From Pyrenopolyporus hunteri (Eukaryota > Ascomycota > Sordariomycetes > Xylariales > Hypoxylaceae): 64,000 nucleotides of DNA. The position numbers and the translations under genes were made by a program. The notes beneath the pieces are model-generated. The model did not search any database, was not told the origin of the DNA, and saw only the letters and a program-made list of their open reading frames with translations. Each line of letters starts with the position of its first letter. The first letter of the stretch is position 1. The stretch covers positions 1,612,001 to 1,676,000 of the forward strand of contig CADCXC010000009.1 of assembly GCA_902806595.1 (NCBI GenBank), written 5' to 3'. Below are positions 36,671 through 49,954 of this stretch, piece after piece.

Positions 36671-38299
36671 GTCGGAGGATATGAGGCTCGGGAGCTCTCT
36701 CAAAACGCCTTTTGCAGGCCGAGATTTAAAACGCCCTTAAGATAGCACCATATACCGTGATTAAATCTGGCGAGGAAACCCCATAAGCCAATGGATACTA
36801 GGAAGTTGTCATTTGAGGAGTAAGGGGTGGATGTCCAGGGTGTTGAGGATGTTTACTGTATTGTTTAGAGTGAAGGAAATCATGAGCAAACAAAAATTTA
36901 CAGCGCGACACTGAAGCTCCAAGAACGCGGTGGTTAGCGCAACCAAACTTCCGCAGGCAGGAGCTTCCAGGTAGGTACGTACCATGCCAGTGCATGCCAT
37001 ATTACCTAAGCCTGCCTAGGTACCTACCTAGGTAGGTAGGTAGTATGTAACTACGTACATATGGCCCGTGCTCATTAGGAAGCTGCACGGGGTAGCCGTG
37101 TACATCATAGATAGGTACCTACCTGGTGGGACAGTGCAGGTGTAATCATAGGTGTACTGTACTGTAAATGCTCATACCGATCCAATTGACGTTCTCCCAT
37201 GTAGGTACAGAATACCCGCGACAGAGTCCTCCGGGTTCTCATTTGGGACCTTGATATAAATACCTAACCAAATGAACCCGGGAGACGTCTCCATGTCTTC
37301 TTCCAACTATTTGTCCCAGCATCCGCTTACATTCAGCCTTGCTGATATTGAAAATATAGCGTGGAAGCAGCTTTAAATCAAACAAATATACTACTGCTTG
37401 CATTCATTATTAATATCAAGTTCACTGGCATACCGAGACATACCTACGTACGCGCGCACACGTACACGTCATATTATATCAATCTCACTCATAGGAATGC
37501 ATTGAACTTTGATAATAGAGGCATGGCAATGCTGGAAGATCAACAGCTTGTCTTTGCCGGGGGATGGCGCAAAATAGGACTAACGTCTTCATTCAGGGTT
37601 ATGGTTATGATGAACATGCCGAGTTTTGTCCATGAATTGGCCGTCCCGATCAAAAAGCCGAGTTGACGATACGTGCGTCACACAGCCACTACACGGAATG
37701 GCGTAGGAGGAACCTCGAAGAAGAGAAACCGCTATCAAACGGTCTTGATCCCAGGCTGAATATGCCGAGACTACAGGCATACATGTGCGCAACATGGCCC
37801 GGCAAGTATCGATGTCGAGAAATGAACTGCGACTCTGAAGGCGTTTTTCGGTACTATTGCTCATCATGATGATGCTTGTATGAGCGACGTCAAGACGCAG
37901 GATGACAGCTTCAATTTTTTTTTTTCCTTTTCCTTTTTCCTTTTCTTTTCGTTTTTTAACCTCTTCCCCCTTTTCCCTTATCTACCAGGGCTGCGTGTAT
38001 GTAGGTACCTCCCTATCTCACCTCGCCTGCTGAGCTTGCCCGTTCGCCGGAAGGGTCTAGTCTCGCTCTCTCCTCACTGCCGTGCCGGCTCCCCACCTAG
38101 AGAATAACCAGTGGTGGGGTCAGAAAAGGCGTCAAGCGAAAACTCCGCATCAAACAGCAACCAAGAAAGCAACCGGACAAGCCTATTATAAAAGTTGATA
38201 TCTCAAAGCCTTTCCTTGTCTTGCAAATTTCTCCAAAACATTTATTCGGGATTCAATAATAATAATAACTATATCTATTTCTCCCAATTCGACATCATC
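36671..38299. promoter_or_regulatory. Divergent promoter region NUP85 / formaldehyde dehydrogenase
   Basis: About 1.6 kb without a supported gene. It contains dense TAGGTACCT/AGGTAGGT motifs (36,968-37,045; 37,111-37,125; 37,203; 38,001). On the dehydrogenase side a CT-rich tract at 37,914-37,984 and TATAAAA at 38,187-38,193 precede the ATG by about 110 bp, typical of a well-expressed fungal gene. Small frames around 37,361-37,869 look random. Confidence 0.6.
38187..38193 (+). promoter_or_regulatory. TATA box of the formaldehyde dehydrogenase gene
   Basis: TATAAAA, 107 bp before the ATG and downstream of a long CT-rich tract. Confidence 0.55.
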
Positions 38300-39853
<1,554 letters not shown>

Positions 39854-42800
39854 AAAAAGGCACTAAGTCAAGTATCTTGTTACCTGTAAAGCGGATCTAA
39901 AGTTTATGTAAATTTGTATGGCGAATCATGAAAATAAGTCGCGAATTGTATGATCAACTGCTGCGCTAAGCGACTTGCGGACGTGTACCGCGATGGTGAA
40001 TAGCCTGCCATTCGTTTACTCTGTTGGAGGCAAGGTGTGTGCTACAGCATGAAAGGGACTCCTTAGCATTCGAAGTAGACCGGTCGCAGCTCTCAAGGTC
40101 CCCGGACCATGAGTTAAATTTCTACTGCCGGTGTTGCATCAACTTCATTTTGCAAGTTCATAGTTCGAGGAACCTGCAGCATTAGAAACAAGCCACCAAT
40201 ATGTAGGTAGGTAGTCATTCGTATCATGAAACGGTGAACGAGAATCAGACAAAGTCACTAGTAGGTAACAAGACTCCGATATTCGCAGGCGTGGAATGGG
40301 CTCGTATCGACCCCAGGGTCCTAGAGTAAAACCGGTCTTTATGCCAAACGTGATAGATCGCTAGGAAGCCGTTGGCGGATGACCGATTACCAGCGGCGAT
40401 TTAAGGGGGGAGAGTCAGTAGGGACGGACGCCCAAGAAGCCACTAGTATATACATTATTCGGGATAGGTCGAGATAGGCGGTCTAGATCTTAGAGGCTAG
40501 GGGGGAAGGCCGGAGAACAAATCATGCATGCTCTTCAGCCCAAGTCGGGCATCTGATATATTCGACGAATGCCCATGTACCATAATAGTGCCATTTTCCA
40601 ATGTACATACGTAAGGTTGCGTGAGAAGAGAGACCCCTAGCCATTATTATTCGAGACCCTGCTTGCATCGTAGAGTGGTTCCGTTTCTCCGCAAATATTA
40701 TATCCACCACATGATCGATGGTAGGTTCCCGCAGAAAGCGCCGAAGCTGCAGAGCGTCGGAAAAGCCTATACACGGGGGAAGACGGCGTACATGAACATG
40801 CACGCTACGTAGAAGTCGACTTGCTCAATCGTGATCAGGCCGAGAGGTGGTGAGATTTCTCTGCCGGCCAATGGCCTTGACTCTTGGGCAGACCGGGGAC
40901 CGGATGGACGATCTTGATCGGCGTCGTATATCCATCGTATACATTACTACCTAGCCCCTAACACACCTACCCGTCTATACACAAGGACACCTCATAAGTA
41001 TAAGTAAGAATTGAGTCAGCAGAACAACAATATTCATTTCGAAGCTCACGGGGTGCTGCAGAAAACTTCATCATGATTACTAGTTTCACAGATCACTTGT
41101 GACTCGATCGGGAAAACGAGGTTTCGCCTCGCGCCTTCGTATTTTCGTTTGGGGGGACTCAGGAAAAAAGCCTTCCAGCCCCCCAAAATACGAGTCGATA
41201 CCCGGGGAGCGATTAGTGTGTTATCAGCGCCAACGCCAATTCCAACGCCGACGCCAACGCGCCCCGGGGCTCCACTAGTCGAGTCGTTACGAGCGTTTAG
41301 GATGTACTCCCGCCGGGAATCCGTCTAGCCAAGTTTCAGTCGGCGAGTTGCTACATACATTAAAAAAAATAGAAAATAAATCAATCAATCCGCATTGCAT
41401 ATAGGTGGTAGGTAGGTTAGGTGCCTACACATTCTAACTGTGACACGACGACGGATAACACGACAACAACGGAGCGGCGCTTGCCTAGGGCCGAAGAGAG
41501 AAGAGACAGGCATAGGTATAGGTAGGTAGATTTGGAGGTGGTAACAACGGGGGGTTAAGAAAAAAATAGGAAGCGGGCGGAACATGTGGCAGTCTAAGAG
41601 CGGCGCACGCCATCGGAAAATGGCGATTCGGCGATCCAGCGAATTGGAACCGGATGCTTCAACTGCCTAGGAGTAGGTACCATCCGTCGGGGATTGATGC
41701 GACGGAAAGGGATGCAATCCATCATTTTTTCTCCCCTTTATCACCTGATTCATGTCACGTCGACAGAGTCATAGATAGCGGCACCGGTCAACCCTCGACC
41801 CTTTAAGTTACAGCAAGACCCGGACACGGCATGGTATGGTATGCTGGATGGAGGTAAGGTAGGTGGTAGATAGGTACCGATATCATAGCCGCTTTGCGCG
41901 CGAAAGAGAGAGTTACGTCCGATATCTTGGTATCTAACGGGTCGCCGGCTGATGTTCTCGCCCGCATGGAAAGTGTCACCACTTATACGTCGTGATATGT
42001 GTGTGCATATATAATGTCTACCATTGATGATATTCTTTTGTCTCATGTTGACTCGAGATCCCGACACCGTCGGCCGAGTTAACTTTAGGTATTGTATAGG
42101 TACGATACAAGTGCCAATGCCCAGATTATGTTGATAGGGGTAGTCGTCGCATGTAGGAAGCTTAACCTCGGCTGATGTTCCGACGTGTTCACCAAGGTTA
42201 GGTTAGGTAGTTTCGTCCTGTCGGTATATATTAATCTTTCCAATCTTTTAGTCTTTTAACTTCCATACCTAATATATATTATTGGACGTGCTGCTGTACG
42301 TCGTATACGTGGAAAAGCCATCTTGGTGTAAACATACCTAATCTAATGTAGTTTTCACGCCGAATTCCCGAATCAAGGTCCTCGTATGGTGATGACTTGG
42401 CTGATAGGAACCAGTACCAGTATGTAATTTGTAAGTGAGAAGTGTATTATCTCCATCTTGCTCCATCTAGCTCCATCTCGCTCCATCTCCAAATGGGTCA
42501 CTACCCCGGTCTCTCTCGTCTTTTTCCTTTATCCCTTGTCCCTTGTCGTCTTGTCTTCTCGTCCCCTTGTCCGGCCACCCCCTGTCCCCCCGGTTTTTTT
42601 CACTGATACGTGCATCCCTTCTACGGCATAGGGATCCCACCTTTTGCCCACTTATACACGAACTTCCATGCAATGGACCGTACTAATGTAGGGACTTAGT
42701 TAGACTTATATGGGACTTGCATCGATTCACTTCGAATTCATACCTAATCGGCTCGCCTCCCGCTTTCGGAGCCTTGCGCGGAATCGTCGTCATCAGAATT

Positions 42801-43794
42801 GATACCTACATAGCACCGCTAGCGACCCGGAAGCGCCCTGGTTCGTTGGCTTATGACCAGGCAAACTGACGATCACAAATCCAACAACCTAGTAACTCGT
42901 TCGCCTCATCATTTTCCCTTTCCACCTCACTAGTCTATTCTAAACGGTTCCATTCACTCGCCGCCCGCCGCCAAACAAGTCAGGAGTCATTCTACGACAA
43001 TAGGTAGTACGACTTTTTCCCTTCTTATCTAATCCCCGTCAGAAACCTTGCCTCCCTCGTTAACACTATTACCATCATCATCCTCGTCTTCTTTCCCTTC
43101 TCTTCCGCCTTCCCTACCTTTCCTACCACCTAACCCTAACTTTATACGTAGACTTCGGTCTCGACCCGATTCATCACAAACCCACAAACCGCAAATCATA
43201 AGCCGGTGTCAGCCTCTCTATAAGGCGTCAAAGTTGCGTGATCTGAGCCCGACTGTGTAAGTCATCCATCACGGCCCGAGGTGCATTCACCTTTTTCTCA
43301 CCCTCCTCGTACAAACACCAAGACAATCCAATTCATCATCTACGTACTCACAGTATATACTCTACCTTTCTTGTCACTTCCTCCTTTTTATTCGCACTTG
43401 GTCAAGGCGTCTTTCTCCACCAAGCTTGCCATCATCGAGGATTTAATCTTTTTTTTTATTACTCTCACTTCTTTTCTTTTCCTCCCTCGTTCATTTTAAA
43501 AAAGGATCATCTTCTAACCTGAACATTCGACGCCAGCAGCCGCTCTCGAGCCATTCTCACCTCCCTTGGTTCTTCATTTCCACCTATTCCCAACTCGGCA
43601 ACCCGCCCCAACCAACAAAGACGAGGCAGCCGGGCACCTAAGCCTTTTTCTTCTGGTCTCGTGTGCGAACCAACTCTCCAACCCGTAATCACCACTCTTA
43701 CGAAGGAAAGTCGATCACGACGAAAACTACCGAGACACAACCTACAACAAACTCATCAACTCTCTCTCTCTCTCCACCTAATCTCTCTTTCACC
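39854..43794. other. 3.9 kb intergenic region, upstream part of the AN1 gene
   Basis: No gene found. Contents: TAGGTAGG motifs (40,201; 41,404; 41,520; 41,871), an imperfect inverted repeat (41,138-41,156 with 41,179-41,192), CCAACG repeats near 41,228-41,262, and four 10 bp CTCCATCTNG repeats at 42,452-42,488. A CT-rich leader from about 42,900 to 43,794 ends in a (CT)n run at 43,760. Frames of 60-105 codons on both strands show no family resemblance. A long 5' untranslated region or a non-coding RNA is possible but not shown. Confidence 0.55.
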
Positions 43795-44279
43795 ATGGCG
43801 CCCCAGAAGCCTCGTTGCACCTTCAAGGAATGCAAGTCCGCGGCCCAGCGGATCGTCGGCGACTGCGGGTTCTGCGACGGACACTTCTGCGCGAAGCACC
43901 GGTTACTAGAGGATCACAAGTGCAGCGGATTAGAAGACGTAAGCATGAACCCAACCCCCTCAGCACCCCGTTCCCCCACATCCACCACATCCACCACCAC
44001 CGCCGCCGCCGTCGCCAACACCTCCGACCTCCCCTCTGAGCCAGAGGACGAGACGGAGTGGTGGCTGGTCGGGCTCTCTGAGTACCTCAGCGAGTCGGGC
44101 CTCGTAGGAGGAGGTCGAGGAGGAGGAGGAGTTGGACGAAGGGCAGCGGCAGAGGAGGATTGTTGCGGTTCGAATATGCTGACCAGACATGATGATCAAC
44201 GCAGTGCAAGAAGGAGTCGCACGAGCGAAACGCGGCCCAGCTCGAGGCCGAGCGGACGCAGGTCATCCGGGGCGTATAA
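43795..44279 (+). CDS. Small AN1-type zinc finger protein
   Basis: Exons 43,795-43,938 and 44,205-44,279 give 72 aa; the 266 nt intron has a GTAAGC donor, CTGAC branch near 44,178 and CGCAG acceptor. The zinc ligands fit the AN1 pattern: C8, C13, C24, C27, C32, H35, H41 and C43, with C-x4-C rather than the common C-x2-C for the first pair. Exon 2 (starting CKKESHERNAAQ) continues as a charged helix typical of the short fungal members. AN1 fingers occur in proteins linked to ubiquitin, the proteasome and Cdc48 stress responses; the exact role is unknown. The ATG context CACCATGG is optimal. Upstream is a long CT-rich leader with several short upstream frames, suggesting translational control. 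Reading through the intron stays open; see findings. Confidence 0.85.
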
Positions 44280-45181
44280 GAAGCCGCACACGGCTCGATC
44301 GTCTCGGGCGGCGGTGAACCCCAACCACCAACCCCACCATCACCACCACGACCGCCATTGCTGTTGCCGCCGTCGCTACCGCCGCCGTCAACGCCAGCAG
44401 TCCCCGACGGGTCTCCGACCGCGATATCGTAACAGCCCCGCCTTCGCTTCTTCTCCCTCTTATACTCACGCTCACACACCTGCTTCCGCCCTTGTCCCCG
44501 CGTGCGACCCCCGTTTCCCAACCACTCCTGCGATTCCCACGGCGCCGACTCCGACGCCCGTCGATTGCAGCACCCGATAAGAAAAAAAAAAGAACGAGGG
44601 GTTCGGTCGTCCACACCTTACCCATCCATCCATCCATCCATCCATCTCTATGTTTTATGTTAAACCACTCTTCCGCGAGCATGGCGTCCGGGCATTGGCT
44701 TAGGGCAGTTTGTATTTTCCATCACCGTCACATTATTTGCTTAAGGCCTGCGGGCGGCGCAGGCCGGGGAAACGAAAGTTAGCTTAGCTGTTGGGGGAGG
44801 GAGGCTCGCGAATTCATTTTGATTCCTATTGTTTCCCTTACTTTTTATTTATTTATGACGGTGAGATTTTTGCAGATGGAGTTTGCGCTTCGAACGGAAT
44901 CCCTGAGAAGGACGGGAAGGGGAGTACGCCCGCGACGGAAGTCCGGGTGGCTCGGACCTCCTTTTAGATTTCGGCGGCATTGTACATACATAAACATACC
45001 TAGGTAGGTACTTGATTAAGGCCGTTGCGAGGTATTTTCTCAATTCTCTCCTATTGAGAGATTGGCACCTCGCCTCCGAATAACGCTTGATTTCTACACT
45101 TTGATCCCATTAATCCCTTGCTCCCGTGCGCCTTGTGACATCCCATGGCATATTCGACCCGTAGTACAGTGATCCTACACA
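44280..45181. other. Intergenic region between convergent 3' ends
   Basis: 3' regions of the AN1 gene and NTH1. It contains a (CCAT)n microsatellite at 44,622-44,646 and CCTAGGTAGGTAC at about 44,999-45,011. The open frames seen here are GC-rich shadows. Confidence 0.6.
44622..44646. repeat. (CCAT)n microsatellite
   Basis: Six tandem CCAT units in the 3' region of the AN1 zinc finger gene. Confidence 0.9.
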
Positions 45182-46489
45182 TTATGTTTTCTTTGACTTC
45201 CGTTGCCTTTTCGGTAAAGCTCCCCTTTGTTCTGGAGGCTGCTCCGGCTTGTCCTCAGACTCATCCGGTATCGTAGCTCCTAATTCCTTGCCTTCGCTTT
45301 TTACATCCTCGTTTACTACGACATCCTTCTCAACAACTTGTTCTTCCTCCCGCTCCTCTTCGACCTTTACCAAGGCCCCGTCGTCGTCGACTTTCTCGAC
45401 CTTGGCAGTCTCCCGTATCTTCCTCCCCTCCAGGACCTTTTTCTTCTCGGCAGCCCTGCACAAGCCTCGCAACCCCAAATCACACTCGCCGCAGCGTCGG
45501 CCAACGGGGAGACACACGGTCTGGCCGAAGCCCACGAGCAGCCAATTAATCTCGCGCCACCGATCGCGCGGAAGCCAGCTCTGGAGCGCGAGCCGCGTCT
45601 CCTCGGGGTTCTTCGTAGTATGCCAGCCCCACAAGTTCGTGATGCGATGGACATGGACGTCCACGCCAATCCCTTCAGTGCGGTCCCACGCCGCTGAGAG
45701 GCACAGGTGCGCCATCTTGGGGCCGACGCCCGGCAGCGCGACGAGGCCCTCGATGGTATCCGGGATGTCGCCGCCCCACTGGTCGCGCAGGATCGGCGCC
45801 ACCTGCTTCAGGTACTTGGTCTTGTTGTTGTGGAAGCCGACGGCCCAGATCAGCTTGTTGATCAGGTCCGGGTCGGCCGCGAGCACGTTCTCGAGGGTGA
45901 GCCCTGCGGGGGCGGCGGGCGCGTGCGGCGGGAGCTCGGTCTGCAGCCGCTTCATGGCCACGGCGTTGGTGGTGTCCTTGGTCTGCGACGAGAGCATCAG
46001 CGCGACTAGCGTCTGGAACCGCCGGACCCGCGGGCTGAGCGAGGTGTCTGCGAGCCGCTCGCATCCCATCGTGTCGACGGCCGCGTTGGCCGCGACGCTG
46101 CCTGGAGACCGCATCGCTTTGACGGCATCGTAGACTTCTTCCCAGTCGGAGGGCGCGCTGACCGTCGTTTCGCCCGTATTCGCATCGACGGTCTTCCGAG
46201 CCGGCTTACGCTGACGTTTGGTCGCCGCAGGTATAGTCGTCTTTTTTGTCTCGACTTCTTCTATCTTCACCGCGCGAACCGGTGAAGCCGAGGGGGCTTT
46301 GAGAAGCGTAGTGGTTCGCTTTCGCTTGCGTATGGCCGATAGATTCGGTACAGCATCTTCGATATCCGCGGCGGGAGGAGAAGGGCTTGGGTTATCCTTG
46401 CCGTTGGAAGCGTCGTCGCCGTACCTGAAGCGCGCGAGCGAGGATCTTGTAATCCGGCGCGGTGGCGACACTACCGGTCGAGGAGGCAT
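45182..46489 (-). CDS. NTH1: Endonuclease III homologue, bifunctional DNA glycosylase/AP lyase
   Basis: 435 aa, single exon. It removes oxidised pyrimidines and nicks abasic sites in base-excision repair, in nucleus and possibly mitochondria. An N-terminal basic, disordered region of about 110 residues precedes the HhH-GPD domain. The helix-hairpin-helix LPGVGPKMA contains catalytic K258, and GVDVHVHRI contains catalytic D277. A [4Fe-4S] cluster loop follows with C326, C333, C336 and C344 (spacing x6, x2, x7). LMLSSQTKD at 165-173 is the DNA-binding start of the domain. The tail beyond residue 350 is a highly charged Glu/Lys/Val region without known function. The ATG at 46,489 is the first in frame. 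Confidence 0.94.
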   Translation of the reverse strand: MPPRPVVSPPRRITRSSLARFRYGDDASNGKDNPSPSPPAADIEDAVPNLSAIRKRKRTTTLLKAPSASPVRAVKIEEVETKKTTIPAATKRQRKPARKTVDANTGETTVSAPSDWEEVYDAVKAMRSPGSVAANAAVDTMGCERLADTSLSPRVRRFQTLVALMLSSQTKDTTNAVAMKRLQTELPPHAPAAPAGLTLENVLAADPDLINKLIWAVGFHNNKTKYLKQVAPILRDQWGGDIPDTIEGLVALPGVGPKMAHLCLSAAWDRTEGIGVDVHVHRITNLWGWHTTKNPEETRLALQSWLPRDRWREINWLLVGFGQTVCLPVGRRCGECDLGLRGLCRAAEKKKVLEGRKIRETAKVEKVDDDGALVKVEEEREEEQVVEKDVVVNEDVKSEGKELGATIPDESEDKPEQPPEQRGALPKRQRKSKKT

Positions 46490-47271
46490 CGCGTCAGTGT
46501 TGGGATTATCTTGCTATACGCTTGATGGAATCCCATGCCGCTGGTGGTTAACCCCGTATTTGTATTCCCAACGAAGTTTCGTTCCGACAACTCCGATCAA
46601 CCCTAAATAGGTCGATATTCAAAGAATGTAACTATTGCAATGGACCCTGAATGACAATTCCCTGTGAAAGGATTGGTAGCATTACCGGCTCGCAGGTCAG
46701 TCCCTGCGTCTGGGTTCGCTACTAATCTCTATCGGGCCAAGCTCAGGCTCCTGGGCGATTAATATGGAGCACGCGCCATACCGCTTTAGTGTTAGGCTAG
46801 GTACTACCAGACCCCCGTAGCATTTAACTTATACTCCGATCTGAATACACTATAAAATCTAGAAACTTGCATCACTCTTCAAATATACCTCGCAACAAAC
46901 AGCCATCCTCGTGTATATCGCTCTAACTTTTCTTTTCCTCTAGTTAGACTCTTTTTTTCCCCCTTCTTTACCTTACGGAACTCCCATTCGTACTTATTAT
47001 ACATTCCAAGGATTAAAACTTTATAAGAGAAGTGGGTAGAACAAAGAATGCAATACAGTCGCTTCTCTACAGCGTTATATTTCGCGATCTAGGGTATCTA
47101 GAAGTGTATACAGTCTACCACTGATCAAATTTATGAAAATAGGATGTGCCGGAAAGGAGCTAGAGGTAGATCTGACCCTTACACTTACACTGCTCCTAGA
47201 TACCTAATTATAGATCCGCGTTGATATCCCTCACATACTAGAGACCCTCCGGTCAAGCGCTAGCCACAGCA
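46490..47271. other. Intergenic region, no gene seen
   Basis: Promoter side of NTH1 and 3' side of the HET-domain gene. Contains a CT-rich stretch near 46,930-46,975 and otherwise nothing recognisable. Confidence 0.6.
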
Positions 47272-49410
47272 TCAGGCCAAGACGATTCTCTTCAACTTCT
47301 GGCGTGCAACGTCCCAAGCATCAACATGCATCTGCCCAACCGCCACACGCTCGGCGAATGCCTCCTTCCATTCAATCAGCATGATGTTGAGTGCCCACCA
47401 CCTCCTATAGCCATACGAGCTCGTGTCGAAAATTTCTTCGTAGTACTGGTTGCACGACGGGTGCTCTAGGGGCAGTTGGTCTTTATGCGCTTCAATATCC
47501 GCGTCTGTGACTTGGTCTTGGTCGTTACGTGCGAGGAGGACAAACTCGCATTGGGAGATGTCGTGCTTCCCCGTCCACGACTCGCTTAGGCCGTATAGAG
47601 TCCCGCAATGGCGGCCGGCCGAGTCGTGGATCCACAAACCGTAACTCAGTACGTTTCTGATAAAGCCCGGAAGACGCTCAGGTTCACTGTCTAAGGTCGG
47701 CTGCGGCGTCAATAATGAGTATTCGTCAAGACCCAGGGTATTTGTCTCGAAAAATAACGTGGCCCGCGGGAAGTCGGCTCCTATAATACAGCTTGCAGCC
47801 CAATGCGAATCGGCTTGTATTTCCGAAGTCGAGGAAATTAAATCCGGGCCCTTCGCGCAGGTGATCATACGAATGTTGCCGCGATCCTTTATCACGAAAG
47901 TCTCAACCTCGGTTTCGAGGCTGATGGCCTTACATGCGTAGGACCACTGTCGCCACCAATCCCAATTTATGTAGCCGGACCAGGCTGACCAACACCAACT
48001 AGGTGAAACGCAAGCCGTTGGTTGTACCTCATCCACGGACGATGCTACAGATCGTCTCTTAATGTTTACTTGAGGCTTCCAGAGCAAAGCGAGGGGGAAC
48101 ATGTGGTCGGGAAGAGCGCTCGCGAACCTCCAACCGAAGTTGCTTGTAATTTCAGAGAGGATCCCCGCAAAAGCATTCAGAGAGTCCGAGTGGTATGTCG
48201 TGTCTCTGGGCGCGTATTGTAGGACTAGGGACGCGTATACGCGAAATTGGCTTCTCAAGTCATTGTCGATGCCTCTAAGGACAGTCGTTTTCCCCTCACG
48301 GCATTGGACGCGATCCTCCGAACAACTGACTCGATCGCATTGCCAGTATATCTGGTGCTCCGAAATGTAGAGCTTCCTGTGGGATAGAACGCCTTCTTGA
48401 AAGGTCCACGCCCTGCTGTGCCATACCGATTCATGTCGTACTCTGGTTAGCGATTCTAGCCCAGCTACTAATCGAAGCTGCCCCAAATTCACTACTCTCT
48501 GAGATGATTTACGGGAACCAGGAGCAACTCCAGGCAGTCCCGTATCCGCATCAGGGCCCGCAAGCGCTACAATGGTGAAGAGAGCCTGCCCGTAGATCCG
48601 GCCCATCCGTGGAATATACTCATCCTTCGATTTATTATCATCTTGGACGATGCATAATGCATCGACCCACAGAAACGTCTCGCCGAGGCCCCTAACGAAC
48701 TCGATAGCATCGTTAACGACACGCGGTAACTCTCCACGACAGCTACTTATTGCTCCATCTCGCTGTAGAGTTGCCAGGTTGTCCTTCGTGGTCCAGAACA
48801 TTTTGGACCGTCCCCAGACGTAGCTAAGAGTTACATAACGAGAGTAGTTTCTCGCTTGAACAAGTCTCATGCATTGGACGTCGATGAGTAACATTTCGAA
48901 ATCATCGTTTGAAGCAGCGTGATCTGAAATACACTGCGGGTTATGGTGGTCTTTGCAGTTGCTGAGCCAAGTTCGAACTAGGTTAAAGTCGATCTGCGCT
49001 CCCACAAGCCTCCCACAACTTTCCAAGTCGTAAGGGGGATCTCGAGAAATAGACGTGGGGTATGAAGGCATAATCCGCCCCTTAGCAGTACCATGACCCC
49101 AGACCCTTTCCGGGAGCGTCTGGGATGTGAAATCGAACCACACGTCAAGTACTACCAGCGATGATTTCCCTTCCACCCTACCAAGATAGCATGTCTCGAC
49201 TGGGTATTTCCCAGGCTTCCAGTATTCTGTGGCACTAAAGCTGAAGGCGTGGATCACGAGCATGCAAAGAGTACAATGTTTCCTTGATGCGATCTCCTGA
49301 TATGGACCAAGCTCTACAGTGCCGGGGTATTCTTGGTCATGAAAATACGCCGCGATGTCGATTGATCGACAGCGGGAGCAGAGGCCACAATTCCCGCCAT
49401 CGGAGTCCAT
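47272..49410 (-). CDS. HET-domain protein (heterokaryon incompatibility type)
   Basis: 712 aa, single exon. HET domains trigger cell death after fusion of incompatible hyphae; most family members have no known partner. The three conserved blocks are present in order: YVTLSYVWG (192-200), FLWVDALCIVQDD (246-258), and RMGRIYGQALFTIVALAGPDADTGLPG (in 268-294). Further family features follow, such as WHSRAWTFQEGVLSHRKLY. The N-terminal 55 residues hold paired cysteines (CGLC, CRSID, CTLC), possibly a small metal site. The C-terminal half is without a recognised partner domain. The gene is intact. Its 3' neighbour is NTH1 and upstream lies an esterase on the same strand. Confidence 0.95.
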   Translation of the reverse strand: MDSDGGNCGLCSRCRSIDIAAYFHDQEYPGTVELGPYQEIASRKHCTLCMLVIHAFSFSATEYWKPGKYPVETCYLGRVEGKSSLVVLDVWFDFTSQTLPERVWGHGTAKGRIMPSYPTSISRDPPYDLESCGRLVGAQIDFNLVRTWLSNCKDHHNPQCISDHAASNDDFEMLLIDVQCMRLVQARNYSRYVTLSYVWGRSKMFWTTKDNLATLQRDGAISSCRGELPRVVNDAIEFVRGLGETFLWVDALCIVQDDNKSKDEYIPRMGRIYGQALFTIVALAGPDADTGLPGVAPGSRKSSQRVVNLGQLRLVAGLESLTRVRHESVWHSRAWTFQEGVLSHRKLYISEHQIYWQCDRVSCSEDRVQCREGKTTVLRGIDNDLRSQFRVYASLVLQYAPRDTTYHSDSLNAFAGILSEITSNFGWRFASALPDHMFPLALLWKPQVNIKRRSVASSVDEVQPTACVSPSWCWSAWSGYINWDWWRQWSYACKAISLETEVETFVIKDRGNIRMITCAKGPDLISSTSEIQADSHWAASCIIGADFPRATLFFETNTLGLDEYSLLTPQPTLDSEPERLPGFIRNVLSYGLWIHDSAGRHCGTLYGLSESWTGKHDISQCEFVLLARNDQDQVTDADIEAHKDQLPLEHPSCNQYYEEIFDTSSYGYRRWWALNIMLIEWKEAFAERVAVGQMHVDAWDVARQKLKRIVLA

Positions 49411-49954
49411 TATAACTTCGTATCGTCTTTTACTCCGTTATACGCCTCTCTAAAGTGGGCTCTATTGATGACGTTGTCGGATGTAGGATGGTATGACTTC
49501 GGCCTGAAAGGCCGCCGCCATTGGCCGAACAGCATATCCGTGAATCGTGGCTATGGGATGCTGCCTAGGTACCTGCGATTCTTAAACAGAATCGGATTCA
49601 ACGAATACCTAAATTTGGATCACTACGTAACCGCATAAGCTATACAGGTAGTAGATAAGGTTATGACTGAGCGAAAGAAAAGCGGCACAGAGGAAGGACT
49701 ATACCCGATTAAGGGGGAAGATGCTCGATCTGCAGAATCTCGATACCCCCTTTCATCTAAGAATATATATTAGATATAATTAGGGATACTAGGCATACTC
49801 TACAAATCTATCCAGAGAGTTGTAAGACATAATTATATAACGCCCTCAAGTATATCGGGTTCGGAACCATCTCTAGTATGATGACCGCTCGCAACTCCGG
49901 TCTCCGCTAAACGCCTCGGCATGATATACACATGTATGGACCATAAGTCTTGAT
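49411..49954. other. Promoter side of the HET-domain gene
   Basis: No gene. TGCCTAGGTACCTGCG occurs at about 49,561-49,576, and the segment 49,755-49,845 is AT-rich. Confidence 0.55.

Noticed and set aside
40522..40803. 93-codon minus frame in the 3.9 kb desert
   Set aside because: No domain and no splice-compatible neighbours; frames of this size are expected by chance.
41117..41192. Hairpin considered as a terminator or 5S/tRNA-related gene
   Set aside because: No internal promoter boxes or known RNA signature; kept only as a low-interest finding.
43663..44580. 305-codon frame over the AN1 gene
   Set aside because: It starts upstream of the optimal ATG and reads through a well-formed intron; the spliced 72-aa model gives the AN1 finger plus a sensible C-terminus.
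45249..46133. 294-codon frame antisense to NTH1
   Set aside because: Shadow frame in GC-rich coding sequence; the opposite strand carries all catalytic residues of endonuclease III.
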